A DNA stretch of 64,000 nt from Muscardinus avellanarius (GCA_963383645.1 OY726557.1:149163860-149227859), one strand, 5' to 3'; positions 23,334-35,912 are shown, counted from the stretch's first letter. A program made the numbers and translations. The notes: generated by a model not told the origin, from the sequence alone.

Positions 23334-23782
23334 TTTAATTTTTTTAATTTTTTTAAAATTTTTTTATTGGTGCATTATATTCATACTTCATATTGGGGTA
23401 TAAAGCTTGTGTGTACATACATGTACACATCACTGATTTAACCCCTACCCAATCCCCACTCCATTCCCTCCCCATCCCTCCTTCCTTTGCTTGGCTTAGT
23501 GGTTGACTTTGATATGTTTAAGTACAGTATGTGTTTTAGAGATTTTCCTTCTTCCCCCCTCCTTTCTCCTCCTTTAGTTTGTCTTGTTTGATCCTCCATA
23601 GGATTTCCTTTTTCATCTAGAGTTCTTCTTATGGCCCATTTCTCCCTAGCTCTCACATATTAGGGAAAGCATCTGATTTCTTATTTTTGTGACTGACTAA
23701 TCTCACTTAGCATAATGTCCTCCAGTTCCATCCATTTCCCTGAAAATGATGTAATTGAGTCTTTTTAATGTTCAGTAAAATT
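23334..23782 (-). mobile_element. 5'-truncated LINE-1 3' end inserted in an older LINE-1
   Basis: Reads as poly-T, then reversed 3'UTR (TTGGTGCATTATATTC, AATCCCCACTCCATTCCC, GCTTGGCTTAGTGGTTGAC), then the ORF2 C-terminus (GACTAATCTCACTTAGCATA). GACTGAAAATT (23323-23333) and GATTGAAAATT (23783-23793) are the duplication. Removing the insert restores the host LINE-1 phrase for GTGGGACTG..CCACTTTGG. Confidence 0.95.
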
Positions 23783-24495
23783 GATTGAAAATTAGTGAAG
23801 CCACTTTGGAAAATGGTGTGGAGAGAGTCCTCAGATAAATGGGAATGAACCTACCACATGATCCAACTGTACCACTCCTGTGTATCTATCCCAAAGAATG
23901 GAAACTACCAGAGTAATGCATGCATATATATGGTTATAGCTTCACAACTCATAATTGCCAAACTATAATAGAACCAGCTGAGATGTCAATCAACAGATGA
24001 ATGTATTATAAATTGACAGGATATATATTCAGTGGGATTCTACTCAGTTATAAAGAACACAATTATTCCATTTGCAGAAAAATGGACAAAATTTAAAAAT
24101 ATTATGCTGAATAAGATTGGTCAGTCACAAAAGATAAAAGGTTGGATGTTCTCTCTCATATGCAGAAGATAGGGAGAAATTTTTGAACCCTGGATGGACA
24201 AAGAAGGAGAAACCTTAGTTGAGAGAGGGAGAGGACCTAACTGAGGAAGATGGGGGTGGGTAGAAGACGTGAAGAGAAAAATATTTCAATGGATTTGATG
24301 AACATACACAAATTTATCAAAAACAATTACTACTGAGCAGAGGAAGGTGGGAAGAAAATGGGGGAGGCAGTGGATTGGGAACTGGTGATGCGTTCAACAA
24401 GTGTTGTGTGCATATATGCCTCTATCACTCTGAATTTCATCAAAATATATAATTACAATGTACCAGTAAAAATGAACAAAATAAATAAATAATAA

Positions 24496-26425
24496 GGTCC
24501 AATTGTACATTGCCTACAAGAAGTATACCTCTTAGGAACAGAAATTCACAGGCTGAAAGTGAAAAGAGAGAAAGAAATCATCTATAAAAAATTGGAGCCT
24601 AAAACCAAGCAAGAGAACCTATCTTTATATTTTATCAAGTCAAAGTTAATAAAAAAAATGAAGGACACTTCATACTGGTTAAAGGAATAAATCACCAAGA
24701 AGATACACCTATAGTCAATATTTTTGTCCCGAACACTTTTTCACCTAATTATGTAAAAAAAGAACAACATAAAGGCTCAGAGAAACAAAAAAAAAAAATT
24801 TACTGATTTTATCACATCTTTCTCACCATGTAGCATACAAAATTAAAGCAATTCTGACAAGAGAAAAAACTTAACTCATCAGTATTTGCAACTTCAAATT
24901 ATTCTACAGAGATATTAACAAAAAGAGCATGTTATTGGCATGAAAATAGACACATAGACCAATGGAATCAAATAGAAGACCCAGAGACAATCTCACACAA
25001 ATACAGCCACCTAAACTTTAAGAAAGGTGACAAGAACTTTAAAGAAAAGATAGCCTTTGAAACAAATGCTACTGGGAAAGCTATATAATTCCATAGAATA
25101 TCTAAACTAGATCCCTATATCTCATCCTACATAAAATTCAATTCAAAGTGGAAAAAATCTCTAGAAAATTAGTCAGAAACTCTAAAACTGCTAGTTCAAA
25201 CATAAGATCAACACTTCAAAACCAAAGTACAGGTAACAACTACCTCCAGTGTACTCCTATAGCTCAGGAAATAAAACCAAGAATAAATGGAATGGAATCC
25301 ACTTAAAAGGATTCTGCACAACAAAGAAAACAAGTGCATGAAGAAAGAGTCTACAGAATGGGAGAAAGTCATTGACAGCTATGCTGCTGACAGATGAGAA
25401 ATACTCAGACCATATAATGAATTTAACAAACACCAAAAACCCCCACAATCACCAGATGAGCAAATAAAAAAATCTAAAAAGTATAAATGGACAATTAATA
25501 TAGAAAAATGCCCCAAATATCCAGTCATCAGAAAAATGCAAAATCAAAACACTCACTGTAGGTAGAATGGTGATCATCAAGAATACAAATACTATAAATG
25601 CTGCTTGGGATATTGGGAAGGCATTTACGCTGCTGGTGGAATTAAAAGTTAGTATAAACACTATGGAAATCACTTTTGTGGTTCCTCCAAAACCTGAGAA
25701 CAGAACCATCATATGATCAAACTATACCACTCCTAGGTATTTATCCAAAATAACTTAGGTGTAGTGGTGCATGCTTGTAATCCCACATTTGGGAGGCAGA
25801 GACCAGGGGATCTTGGTTTGTGGACAGCCTCAACTACTTAGCAAGGCCCTTTACAAATCAGCTAGACCCTATTTCAGAAATTAAAAAAGAAAATAATGAA
25901 AATCATCATACTATTGAAACACATGCATACCCATGTCCATATCAGTGCAATTTACAATAGCCAAGCTATGGAAGAAGCTTAGGTACCCAACTACAGATGA
26001 ATGGATAAAGAAAAAAAAATATATATATGCATATATAATGTGTATATAAATATATATCCACATACATACTCACATTTAATGGAGTTCAGTCACAAAGACA
26101 AAGGAAATACATCATTTTCAGAAAAATGGATAAAACTGATAGACATGTTGAGTGAAATAAGTCAAACTCAGAAAGTCAAAAGTCATATGTATTTTCTTGT
26201 ATATGGAATCTATAGAGAAGACAGAAAACAGGGATATCATGAAAATAAAAGGGAGAACAGTAAAATAGAAAAAATAAATTAGGGGGATAAAATGTAAGAA
26301 GCAGAACTAGGAAATAAAATTAGCCTAATTATGTTATGTACATGTATAAACATGTCCAAATAAACTTCACTATTATGTATAATTAAATTATACTAATAAT
26401 TAAATTATTAAAAATATAATAACCT
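24496..26425 (+). mobile_element. Second old LINE-1, plus strand, internally deleted
   Basis: Starts in the endonuclease part of ORF2 (TTGCCTACAAGAAGTATACCTC) and jumps near 24830 to the C-terminal half (CACATAGACCAATGGAATC). It continues to AACTATACCACTCCTAGGTA and a 3' end GAACTT/ACTTCACTATTATGTATAATTAAATT. It lies head to tail behind the previous LINE-1. No frame is open. Confidence 0.78.
25755..25890 (+). mobile_element. B1-half SINE inside LINE-1
   Basis: TAGGTGTAGTGGTGCATGCTTG to the A-rich linker. The ID half is absent or unrecognisable. Confidence 0.8.
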
Positions 26426-27415
26426 TAACATATTATAAATCAAAAAATTAATATATATGTAAGCCATTTGACCTACTTTCCAAGGTCATTTTATGAAAAT
26501 CAAAGTTTCTCAAAAATTTTTAAGATGCTAAAAAATTATTGAGTTGAATAAAATTCTGTGTATATATTCATGCCACTTACTAAACTATTCCCCCAAATAT
26601 TTCAATTTCATTCTCTCTGGCTTTCATTTTCCTGAAATCAAGTGCTACTTAGAGTTCAGCCAGATGTTGTTCCTCACAAATCAGTTCTCTGAGGAATAGT
26701 AAATCGAAAATTGCTTTCTGTTTTAGCTTTGGTTCTAGTATTATCTTCCAGGATTTTAATAGTTGACTCATTTTATCTGCTCTTAGACCCACATCTGTTA
26801 TTCATCTTTCAGAATTGCTCCCCTTGAAATTGAAGGTTCAGAATTGCCCCAAAAGAGGAAAGAAGTCATTCTAGGCAAATATAAGGACTGAAAAATTGGC
26901 AGAAATTTTAACAGAAATGAACTTTATTCATAAAGTTATCAAGATAGCTCACAGGAATATTTTCCTAAATATCACATTTATTTTCTATCATTTTTACTGA
27001 AGTAAAAATAACTAAATCCCATAATTTGCACATTACTTGACAAAATAGACTGGAAAGTTCTGTAAATATATGAAGCTTTATCAGTTTAAAGAGGGATAAG
27101 ATATGTACCTGGTAGCAGTTATTTAGAATTTAAATATGCAGTGTTAAAATAGTCACAAGTTTATGATGACAGTGTAAGAGGAGGAAGTATGGTATCCAAT
27201 GCTCTGTTAACTAATGGTATGGGCTTTCCAAATGCTATGATTTTTAATTTCAGAGCAGTCTGAAGAGGTAAATATCAGTGCAGCCATTCTGAGTTGTAAA
27301 AGCAGTTTTGAAAGAGCTAAATAACTAGCAATTTCCAAGTCACTGTACTCAAATTTTATTATTCATTCACACAGATATGAATATGCATATATAGTATACA
27401 CACACACCCCTACAG
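26426..27415. other. No recognisable gene or repeat
   Basis: AT-rich sequence, nothing supported. Confidence 0.45.
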
Positions 27416-27545
27416 TCACACACCACTTAATGATTGGATTATGTTCTAAGAGCTGCATCATTAAAGAACTTTGTTATTATCTAAACACTAAGATGGCCAC
27501 AATTCCACTAGGTAATAGAATCATGTGATCAATGTAGTCTATTTT
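27416..27545 (+). repeat. Possible ancient mammalian repeat
   Basis: CACACCACTTAATGATTGG..GTTCTAAGAGCTGCATCATTAAAGA resembles a common old repeat with CACTTAACGATGGG and GCGTCGTTAGGCGA blocks. Family not assigned. Confidence 0.4.
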
Positions 27546-27907
27546 CACTAAAGAGTCATTATTATTTGCATGACTACACATGTTTTATCCATATGCATAC
27601 ATATGTGTGTATACACATGTGTATATCTACATATATGTATATGCACATATATTAAAGTCACTGTGCATACTGAATGAACAAATACCAAACTACTAAGAAA
27701 AATTACAGATTTAGATTCCTGTAAATCTCTGGTCAACTACTCATTATAAAACTTGTACTATGATCGATTCAGTTATCATTGATTTCACAGACAACAAACT
27801 CCTTTCTGAATGAAGCTTATCTAAAATGTTTTTTTTTTCTGTAAGGAACACCACAATCATCTTGTAAGTTATCAACACTAAATAGCACTTCAGCAATTAT
27901 ATCAGGG
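27546..27907. other. No recognisable gene; TA/CA-rich patch
   Basis: 27585-27655 is rich in alternating ATAT/ACAC/GTGT with small palindromes. Otherwise nothing. Confidence 0.4.
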
Positions 27908-28214
27908 CTTTTAAAATTTTTTATTGGTTCATTGTATTCAGACATCTTGATGGGATAAGAGATGGTGGAGATATACATGCACACATCACCCAACTAGCCC
28001 TAACCCAATTCTCACCCCATTTCTTCCCCATCACTCCTTCCCATGCTTGGCTTAGTGATTGACTTTGATATGTTTATTTAAGTACATCATGTGCTTTAGA
28101 GAGTTTCCCTCTCCCCACCATCCCCTCAGTTAGGGTGCCTTATTTGCTCATCTATAGAATCTTCTTCATCTAGAGTTCCTCCTGTTACCCATTTCCCTAG
28201 CTGTCACATATAGG
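27908..28214 (-). mobile_element. LINE-1 3'UTR fragment, minus strand
   Basis: Poly-T then TTGGTTCATTGTATTCAGAC, CACATCACCCAACTAGCCC, CCATGCTTGGCTTAGTGATTG and CTCAGTTAGGGTGCCTTATTTG. This is the LINE-1 3'UTR in reverse, 5'-truncated before the ORF2 end. Confidence 0.9.
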
Positions 28215-28617
28215 AGTTTCATCAACACAAAGTAAAAGATAGAAAATGTGTGACACTTACTTGCCCACAAAATAGACATGGTTAAGACAATATGAAAGTT
28301 GAAACAAAAAGAGTGTTGTTTATTTGAGCATAGCTAGAAGTACGATCTTTGGTCAACATAAAATTTTCACCATGTCTGAGAGTAACTGTCAAAGTGCTAT
28401 GAGTTTTGATTTGAGGGTACAAATACATTTTATAAAACTAGAAAAATGGACATATATAGATTTTTCAAGTAATGGAGATGAATGTATTTGCTATTAGATC
28501 TGTTGAACTCCAATGCACATAACCTTTCTTGTTCTCTGGAATCTTATCTTTATTTTGGCTATGAACATAATCATAAATATAGAAAAACAAAGTCATACAG
28601 AAATATTACTAACCATA
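28215..28617. other. No recognisable gene or repeat
   Basis: AT-rich sequence, nothing supported. Confidence 0.45.
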
Positions 28618-28823
28618 TTGTTTTTGGTATTGGGAACTGACCCTAAGTCATTCTAAATCTGAGCTATACCCCTAATCTTATTTTATTTTTTATTTAGAAA
28701 CAATGTCTCATTAAGTTTCCAAAAATCTCTCTAAGTTACTTAGGGTGGCCTTGAACCTATGAATCTCCTGTCTTAGACTCCCAAGTACTTGGATTACAGT
28801 TCTGTTCCACCACTCCCAGTTGC
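28618..28823 (-). mobile_element. Old dimeric SINE, minus strand
   Basis: In reverse: ID half TTGGTATTGGGAACTGACCC and B1 half GACTCCCAAGTACTTGGATTAC..CCACCACTCCCAGTTG. Confidence 0.85.
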
Positions 28824-30145
28824 CTATAATTTTAATAGATAAAATTATATCACCAAAAGTTAATGGTGTCCTTCTAAGTATATGTGTATGTGTGCATAGA
28901 CACATAGCACTTGTAAAACAATATTTTATTCTAAGAATTTTGGAAAATAAATAGTTGTACCATTCTTTCCCTTAAATTTGAGTATAGCTATGTATTATCA
29001 TTTTAAGTGGTTGCATGCCTTTTTTTTCACTAATTTCTAACTAATAATCATGGATAGTGCTTCTAATATCTATCAGAACATTGTGATAGAAATTATAATT
29101 ATGAGTCTTATGTATGTTTAATTGTTTTATTTATGTTCAGTTATATAATAATGCATAATATCTTTGCAATAAACTTTCAGAAGTACACTTTAGATTTAAA
29201 TGCCTAGTAAAGTACACTAGAGAAATATTTTCTCCAATGACCATGTTGTCCATGTGTCAGTTTTCCAATATAACTTGATGTTGGATATGACTACCTAAAG
29301 AGACAACATACTGTACAACCATAAAAAGAGAACTAGCCACATCTCATGATCTGCCATGAAATGCCCTTTAAGAAATGAGAATCTAAAAAAAAAAAAAATG
29401 CCCGAAGAACTTCAAGAGTATGTAAGGTAAAGAGCCAACATTGATAGGTTCTAGGAAGGTGTAAATGGTGGCATCATAGCTTTTGAGTTTCTCCAAACTC
29501 CCATATAAAATATAGAGCAACTTTTTAGCAAAACACTAACTCGCTGAATTGTATAAACAGTAAAATTAGGGGAGAATGAAAAAAATCCAAGCAGGTTCTC
29601 AGCTCCAAGATATGAATGTTATCAGCATCTATATGACAGAAATAGTAAACCAACCAAGTAGGCTTAGAAACACGAGGATAGAAGAATTCTAAAATACCAA
29701 TGGATAATCAGTGGTCAATTTGATAAAGACATTGATATTTGGAAGAACCTTCCACACTTCAGTAACAAATGAGTGAGGGGCCTATATCACAAAATGCAAT
29801 GAAAAAGATGTGTATTGATTTTCAGCAGACTTTAAAACTCTTTTTATCTTTTTCCTAGGACAGAAGCTAACACTAAAGAAAAACTGCTGGGTGTGGATTC
29901 AAAGGAAGTTAGGGGAAGAAAACTTATCAAGTGAGTGAAGAAGATGTGCCCAAAAAGTAGTGTATTGGAAGTAAAAGAGAAATCAGAATTCTCAAAAAGA
30001 AATTCTTCATATTTCTGATCTATAAAAACAACAGAACTTATGTTAAGTTAGAAAAGCTTTACTGAGCCACATCCCCTACTAAAGTTTAGGAGGAGTAATA
30101 TCATATAAAAGTGAACAATATAAATGCATGAGGTCCAACTCTCAA
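28824..30145. other. No recognisable gene or repeat
   Basis: AT-rich. No exon, frame or repeat that I can support. Confidence 0.45.
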
Positions 30146-30149
30146 ACAT

Positions 30150-30337
30150 TTTTGTTGTTTTATTCAGTACTAACAATTGAATCCATGGGCATTTTACCTC
30201 CAAGCCATACCTACAGTTATTTTATTTTTTTTTAAACAGTGCCTCACCAAGTTGTGGAGGCTTGCCTCAAATCTGCAATCCTCCTGTTTCAGCCTCTCAA
30301 GTACTGGGATTATTGGGCTGCACAATCATGCTCAGCT
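30150..30337 (-). mobile_element. Dimeric SINE, minus strand
   Basis: ATTCAGTACTAACAATTGAATCC (ID half reversed) through CCTCTCAAGTACTGGGATTATTGG to CAATCATGCTCAGC (B1 5' end reversed). Confidence 0.85.
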
Positions 30338-31548
30338 CATACAAATTTTTCTTTTTATTTATTTATTTTTATTGGTATACTATAGTCTCACATCATAATG
30401 TGTATCATGTTAACAAGGGCACATATTCACATAGTACTTGGTGTCCCCTCCCCCCACTTCCCTTTTACCCTCCCTCCTAATTCTGAGTGTCCAAGTTAAC
30501 AGTGTTATATTCACATGTATACACACATTCGAATGTAGCTTTTCTATTAATTAACCTAAGCCTTCTTTCTCCCCTACCCCTCTTTTCTGGCTTTGCTGAA
30601 TTTTTCCCTTTATTACCTGAGTCCCTCTTATATTCCTAATACTCCGTAGATTGAGCATATTAGAGAAAACATATGTCTTTTCTCTTTCTGTGCTTAGCTA
30701 ATCCTACTTAACATAGTGTTCTACAAGTCTTTCCGTCTTCTTGGGAATGACATGATTTTGTTCTTTATTGCTGAGTAAAATTCCATTGTATGTATTTCCC
30801 ATAATTTTGCAATAAATACATCTGTTGATTGAGACCTAGGTTGGTTCCATATTTTGGCTATTGCAAATTGTGCTGCTATGAACATGGGTATCCATGGTTC
30901 TCTGATTTCAAACCCTTTGGAAAGATACCCAGGAGTGGTAGAGCTGGATCATATGCTGGATCTATTCCTAGTTTTCTAAGAGATCTCCACACTGGATCTC
31001 CATAGTCATTGAACTAGTTTGCATTCCCACCAACAGTTTAAAAGAGTTCCTCTTTCCCCACATGCTCACCAGCATTGGTTGTTATTTGACTTCTTTATGC
31101 TTGTTACTATGATTGGATTTAGACTAAATCTCCATGTAGTTTTTATTTCATCTCCCTGATGGCTAATGGTGCTGAACATTTTTCCTATATCTATTGGCCA
31201 TTTGTATCTCTTCTTTGTGAAATGTCTATACTACTGGAGCTGATTAACCAATTTAGCAAAGTGGCAGGATACAAATTCAACTAAAAGCAATAAGTTGCAT
31301 TTCTATATGCCAACAATGAACTCACAAAGAAAGAAATAAAACAATTTTATTCACAATAACCTAAAAACCAATAAACCTAACCAAAGATGTAAAAGACCTA
31401 TACAATGAAAACTATAAAACATTAAAGAAAGAAATTGAAGAAGACCTTGGAAGATGGAAAGATCTCCCTTGCTCAAGGCAGAATAAATATCAGAATGGCC
31501 AATGATCTATAGATTCAACACAATTTCTATCAAAATACCAACATTCTT

Positions 31549-31750
31549 TATGCTGGGCATGGTGGCGCACTCTTGTAATCCCCCTGCTTGGGAGGTGGAG
31601 ACAGGAAGATCACACAAGTTTGAAGCCAGTTTCGCTGGCTTAAGAGACCCTGTTTCTAAGTAAAATATAAAAAGTAGGTCTGGGAGTATAGCCTGGAGGT
31701 AGAATGGTTCCACTCCCAGTACCACAAAAAAAAAAAAAAAAAAAAAACCC
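31549..31750 (+). mobile_element. Young-type dimeric SINE with TSD
   Basis: CTGGGCATGGTGGCGCACTC to a 29-base A-tail. ACCAACATTCTT (31537-31548) and ACCGACATTCTT (31751-31762) flank it. Confidence 0.93.
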
Positions 31751-32444
31751 ACCGACATTCTTCATAGACCTAGAAAAATCAGTCATGAATTTCATAGGGA
31801 AAAAGAAAAGACCCAGAATAGCCCAATGCAATTTTTGGCAATAAGATCCAGCAAGAAGTATCAAAATTCCTGACTTTAAATTATATTACAGAGTAATAGT
31901 ACTTAAAACAGCATGGTACTGGCACAATAACAGGCACACAGACCAATGGAACAAAGTAGAAAATACAGAAACAATCCCACACACTTATAGTCAATTGATC
32001 TTTGACAAAGAAGCCAAATTCATGCACTGGAGAAAAGAGCATTTTCAACAAATAGTGCTAGGAGAACTGGCTATACATTTGTAAAAAGATGGAACTTACT
32101 TCTTACTGCACATAGGAATCAACTTGAGATGGATCAAAGACATAGAAATTAGACCTTAGACTGTGAAGCTATTAGAGAAGGGCATAAGTTCAACACTCCA
32201 ACATATAGGCACAGGTAATAACTTTCTCAACAAGACCTCCAAAGTATAGGAAATGAAAACAAGAATTAACAAGTGAGATGGCATCAAACTAAAAAGTTTC
32301 TGCACATTAAAAATCTGAAGAGCCTACAGAATGGGAGATGATCTTTACAGCAACCACTCTGATAGAGGGCTAATAACTAGCATATACAAAAATCTCAAAA
32401 GACTCTGCACAGCAAATCAAATAACCCATTTAGGAAATGGGCAA

Positions 32445-32658
32445 CAAACCAGGTGTCTTCATGCACACTTGAAATTCCAGAAATTGGTAGGCCGAGACTG
32501 GAGGATTGCGGTTCGAGGACAGCTTCAGCTACTACTTAGTGAGGCCCTTTGAAACTCAGTGAGACCGTGTTTCAAAATAAAATATAAAAGATAGGGCTGC
32601 AGGAGTATCATGGAGGTAGAATGCCCCTGGGTTTCCTCTCAAGTACTGCCAAAAAAAA

Positions 32659-32702
<44 letters not shown>

Positions 32703-32710
32703 AAAAAAGA
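32445..32710 (+). mobile_element. Dimeric SINE with (GAAA)n tail and TSD
   Basis: Full dimer from about 32445, with a tail of A10 then (GAAA)n at 32661-32704. GAAATGGGCAA flanks it at 32434-32444 and 32711-32721 exactly. Confidence 0.95.
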
Positions 32711-32721
32711 GAAATGGGCAA

Positions 32722-33624
32722 TTTTTATAAATTTTTAAAATAAACAAGACAACAAATATACATTTAGCCATACACATATCTAACATTTTTAAATACATTT
32801 TTAAAATTAGACCCAAAAGGTAACTATCAAAATTAGCTAAGTACTATTTACAAACATATATGAAAAAGCAAAAAGCAAGGAAGAAATAGGTATAAGTTAT
32901 AAAACATCACTTCAGATGAATAACCTCAAAAAGACACATCAGATGACAGCTTAAACAGTAAGTGGAGAAATAAAGAGAAATAAGATTTTAAAAAGTGATA
33001 AAAATATTTAAGAGAAAATTTAAATTACTAATAAATTACTGCAATTATATAAAAGGAATAAACAATTTTTGGAAAAAGAAGCTGAAAATGTTAAAATTGA
33101 TTCATCAGAATCAATTTAGCAATTTATGCCAAAAAAATGTTGTATCCTATTTTAGGTTATAAAAGGGAAAATATAACAAGTATCAGCCTAGGATATTATA
33201 CCCACTAAAATGCTGTAATATTAAAATTCAATCACAGAGTAGCTTTAATTCTTTTGGGAGGTAGGACTTATTGCTAGGAGTCTTTCCAGGAAAACCTATG
33301 AGTGGTCAAGACTGAGAAGGAATACAGATGAAGGATCAGTTATACAAGGTTAGTGATAAACATTAAGCATCGTTACTTCTACCTCAAGACTAAAGTAGGA
33401 TTCAAAGGGAAAGAGGCTTCATATGGTAATGATATGCACATATAATATGCTCATGAGACCTACCTGTACACATTTCTTTGCCACTTTGTTTTAAGTGATT
33501 TTACTTTGCTAACCTAAATCTGTCCATGGTTGCAGTATTTATACCAAGGAAATGGAAGATACTTTAAAATCAGGTTATTTGTTTTGAGAAATGTGGTTGT
33601 TTGGTTGTTTCGCATTTCCTATCT
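32722..33624. other. No confident feature
   Basis: A-rich sequence. A phrase near 33185 (CAGCCTAGGATATTATACCC) recalls the conserved CCAAGAATACTATACCC of old LINE-1 ORF1 regions, so part may be L1M/HAL1-derived. Not provable by eye. Confidence 0.3.
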
Positions 33625-34092
33625 TCATCAGCTTGTATTGGGCTGCCAAAACAAAATATCATTGACTGGGTGGCTGAAATAACAGGAATTTACTTTCTGA
33701 CAGCTTTGGAGATTGTAAGCCTGAGATGAAGATGCCTGCAAAGCTAGTGAGTGACCAGGGCGCTTCCCTTGGGTCACAGATAGACATCATCTTACTGCAT
33801 GCTTGCATGGTTTGTCCTCAGTGTGTGCATTTATAGAGAGAAAAGGAGAGACACGATCAGAGCAGAGGAGAACAAGCTAGCTCTCTGCTGTCTCTTCTTA
33901 TAAGGATGACAATCTTACCAGACTTATCCTGACCCTTCTGACTTCACTTATGCTTAATTACTGCCTTGGGGTCCTGTCTGCAAATACAGCAACAGTGATG
34001 GTTATAATTTCAACACATGAGTTTGTAAGAGGAGGGAATGAATGTAAGGGCTAGGATATTTACCAGATCAACACTGCCACAACATCATGTTT
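33625..34092 (-). mobile_element. ERVL-MaLR-type solo LTR, minus strand
   Basis: In reverse order it shows the marks of an old mammalian MaLR LTR: TTGGGCTGCCAAAACAAAAT near the LTR end, GACTGGGTGGCTGAAATAACAG (the polyadenylation-signal side), TTCTTATAAGGATGACA (the TATA region) and TCTGCAAATACAG. Only LTR sequence is seen, with no internal genes, so this is a relic. The subfamily is not assigned. Confidence 0.75.
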
Positions 34093-34242
34093 TGAAAACC
34101 CACTTACCACTAGAGGAATATCTCAGCTGTTTGGTGAGTTGAGTGATTTCAACATGGGATATTAATTCGCAGAATTCACCTTGTCATTACAGATAAGAAG
34201 TTATCAAAAGCTAATAAAGTCATGTCAAAAGGCTCAGGGGTC

Positions 34243-34615
34243 CATAATGTTAAGTGAGATTAGCCACTCATAGAACATGAAGGGTCCTACGTTTTCTCTC
34301 ATATGAGGAAGCTAGGGAGTAATCAGGAGACAACAGGGACTTTAGATAGAGGAGGATAAAACTAGCAACCAAGGGAGTTTGATCAGGGGGTGGAGGAAGA
34401 AATAATTAATGAAGGAAACACTTTCCTTGAAGTTATCTACCTATGAGAAAATATCAGTGCCAGTCTCAATATCATGTGCGGGGAAGGAGGGAGAGTAGAG
34501 AGGGAGCTGGAGGAAAGCACACCGACAGCTGTGTGCAGGTATGCCACTATCATTGAGCTACATTATGATGTGAGTACGATGAACCAATAAAATATTTAAA
34601 AATAAAAACAATTTT
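34243..34615 (+). mobile_element. LINE-1 3' end with TSD
   Basis: Starts at ATAATGTTAAGTGAGATTAGCC (ORF2 end) and runs through the 3'UTR to ACCAATAAAATATTT. AAAAGGCTCAGGGGTC (34227) and AAAAGCTCAGGAGTC (34616) are the imperfect duplication. Confidence 0.88.
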
Positions 34616-34660
34616 AAAAGCTCAGGAGTCAAGTTGAAGGAACCCGTGCTCCACAAACTT

Positions 34661-35275
34661 GGCCATAAAGAACAAAATTACATCATTTGCAAGGAAATAG
34701 GACTGGAGAACAATATGTTAAGTGAGATTAGTCAGTCACAAAATGTAAAAAAATGGATGCTGTCTCTAATATGTAGAAGCTAGAAAGAAAAAAGGGTCAA
34801 AGGAGAAACTCTAGACAAAGAAGGAAAAGCCTTAGGTGAGCAAATAAGATGACCTAACTGAGGGGGATGGGAAATTTCCTAATGTACATGATGTACATTC
34901 GTAAACATAGCAAAGTCAATCTCTAAGCCAAACATGAGAAGAAGGGAGGAGGGAGAAAATGGTGTAGGAATTGGAAGAGGGCTAAATGAGCGATGTGTGC
35001 GTGTAGGTCTCTACTATCTTGTACCCCATTAAGATGTATGACTACAGCCGGGCGTGGTGGCGCACGCTTGTAATCCCCACGCTTGAGAGGCAGAGACAGG
35101 AGGATCGCGCAGGTTCGAAGACAGCTGCGCGCTGGCTTAGGAGACCCTGCTTCCAAATAAAAATGTAAAAATGGGTCTGGGAGTGTAGCCCAGAGGTAGA
35201 AGGGCTTCCAGGAACCCCACTACCACCAAAAAAAAAAAAGATGTATGACTACAGTGCACTAATTAAAAGTAAAAA
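34661..35275 (+). mobile_element. LINE-1 3' end, interrupted by a SINE
   Basis: GGCCATAAAGAACAAAATTACATC, GTTAAGTGAGATTAGTCAGTC, CTAAGCCAAACATGAG and TAAGATGTATGACTACA are the ORF2 end and 3'UTR. The tail resumes after the SINE with GTGCACTAATTAAAAG. Confidence 0.9.
35047..35237 (+). mobile_element. Young dimeric SINE, CpG-rich, perfect 16-bp TSD
   Basis: GCCGGGCGTGGTGGCGCACG with intact CpGs (GGATCGCGCAGG, CTGCGCGC) and a pure A-tail. AAGATGTATGACTACA flanks it at 35031-35046 and 35238-35253. Among the least diverged elements in the window. Confidence 0.97.
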
Positions 35276-35912
35276 ATATATAATGATAAGTTATTAAAAC
35301 CATCAAATGTGTGTAAATCTGAGTTGATAATAGTGTTTTTCAAAAATTAAATAATCTTAAGGATATAATAGTAACTTATAAATTATTTTAAAAACTAACG
35401 AAGGAAATTTTTCTGCCTTTCCTGTGAGTTGTACTCCTGAAGGACCAAACAAGATAAGTCAATAACAGCATATTTTATTAAAATATTTAATACATAAATA
35501 AAAATAAAATAAAAGGTGATATTTTTATAGTCCCCATGCTTTAATGGATTTAGGTATTCAGTATAAACATCTACTATTCAAAAATATTGACAACCAGATA
35601 CTATGGACCTCATTTGGAAAGGACAAAATACCATGTATATTTTTGCCAATGGGATAAAATTTAAGCTTAATTGATCAAGACTTTGTATGAAACTTCCAGC
35701 CAGTTTTCATAAAATGCAGAGCACAGAGGAACATGTTTAATCCTATCATTAATGGGTAGTCTGCAATGTCCAGAAACTGAGAAACTGTGCAAAATATAAC
35801 ATCATTTAAGTAAAGAACAGGATGCAGAATAAAAGAAAACATTAAATTGGACTGTTTAATGGCCTGGTTAAACTATGGTGCCTAGAAATGTAGGTCTGGG
35901 TTAAAACGCACA
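35276..35912. other. No recognisable gene or repeat
   Basis: AT-rich sequence, nothing supported. Confidence 0.45.

Larger units (their letters stand above)
20940..24495 (+). mobile_element. Old LINE-1 (L1M-like), plus strand, interrupted
   Basis: The 5' part (20990-21950) resembles ORF1-region sequence of old LINE-1s. From 21960 there are ORF2 blocks: GGTCTCAATTTCCCAATTAA, then a jump to the reverse transcriptase C-terminal side (GCAAAGCATTTAGGTACAAAATC). It continues to CACATAGACCAA, CAAATGGTGTTGGCAAAACTGG and a 3'UTR ending ACCAGTAAAAATGAAC. The frames are broken throughout and a large internal part of ORF2 is missing. It hosts a SINE, an ID fragment and a minus-strand LINE-1. Confidence 0.8.
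30338..32721 (-). mobile_element. Twin-primed LINE-1: 3' part minus, 5' part inverted
   Basis: 30338-31228 is the ORF2 C-terminus and 3'UTR in reverse (poly-T, CCTCCC-rich 3'UTR, GCTATTGCAAATTGTGCTGC, GGCCATTTGTATCTCTTC). From 31229 the sense strand reads ORF2 from just after the reverse transcriptase core (GGAGCTGATTAACCAATTTAGC) to GGAAATGGGCAA at 32721. In ORF2 that point is immediately upstream of where the minus segment starts. The two pieces thus form one 5'-inverted element. Frames are broken. Two SINEs inserted later. Confidence 0.85.
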
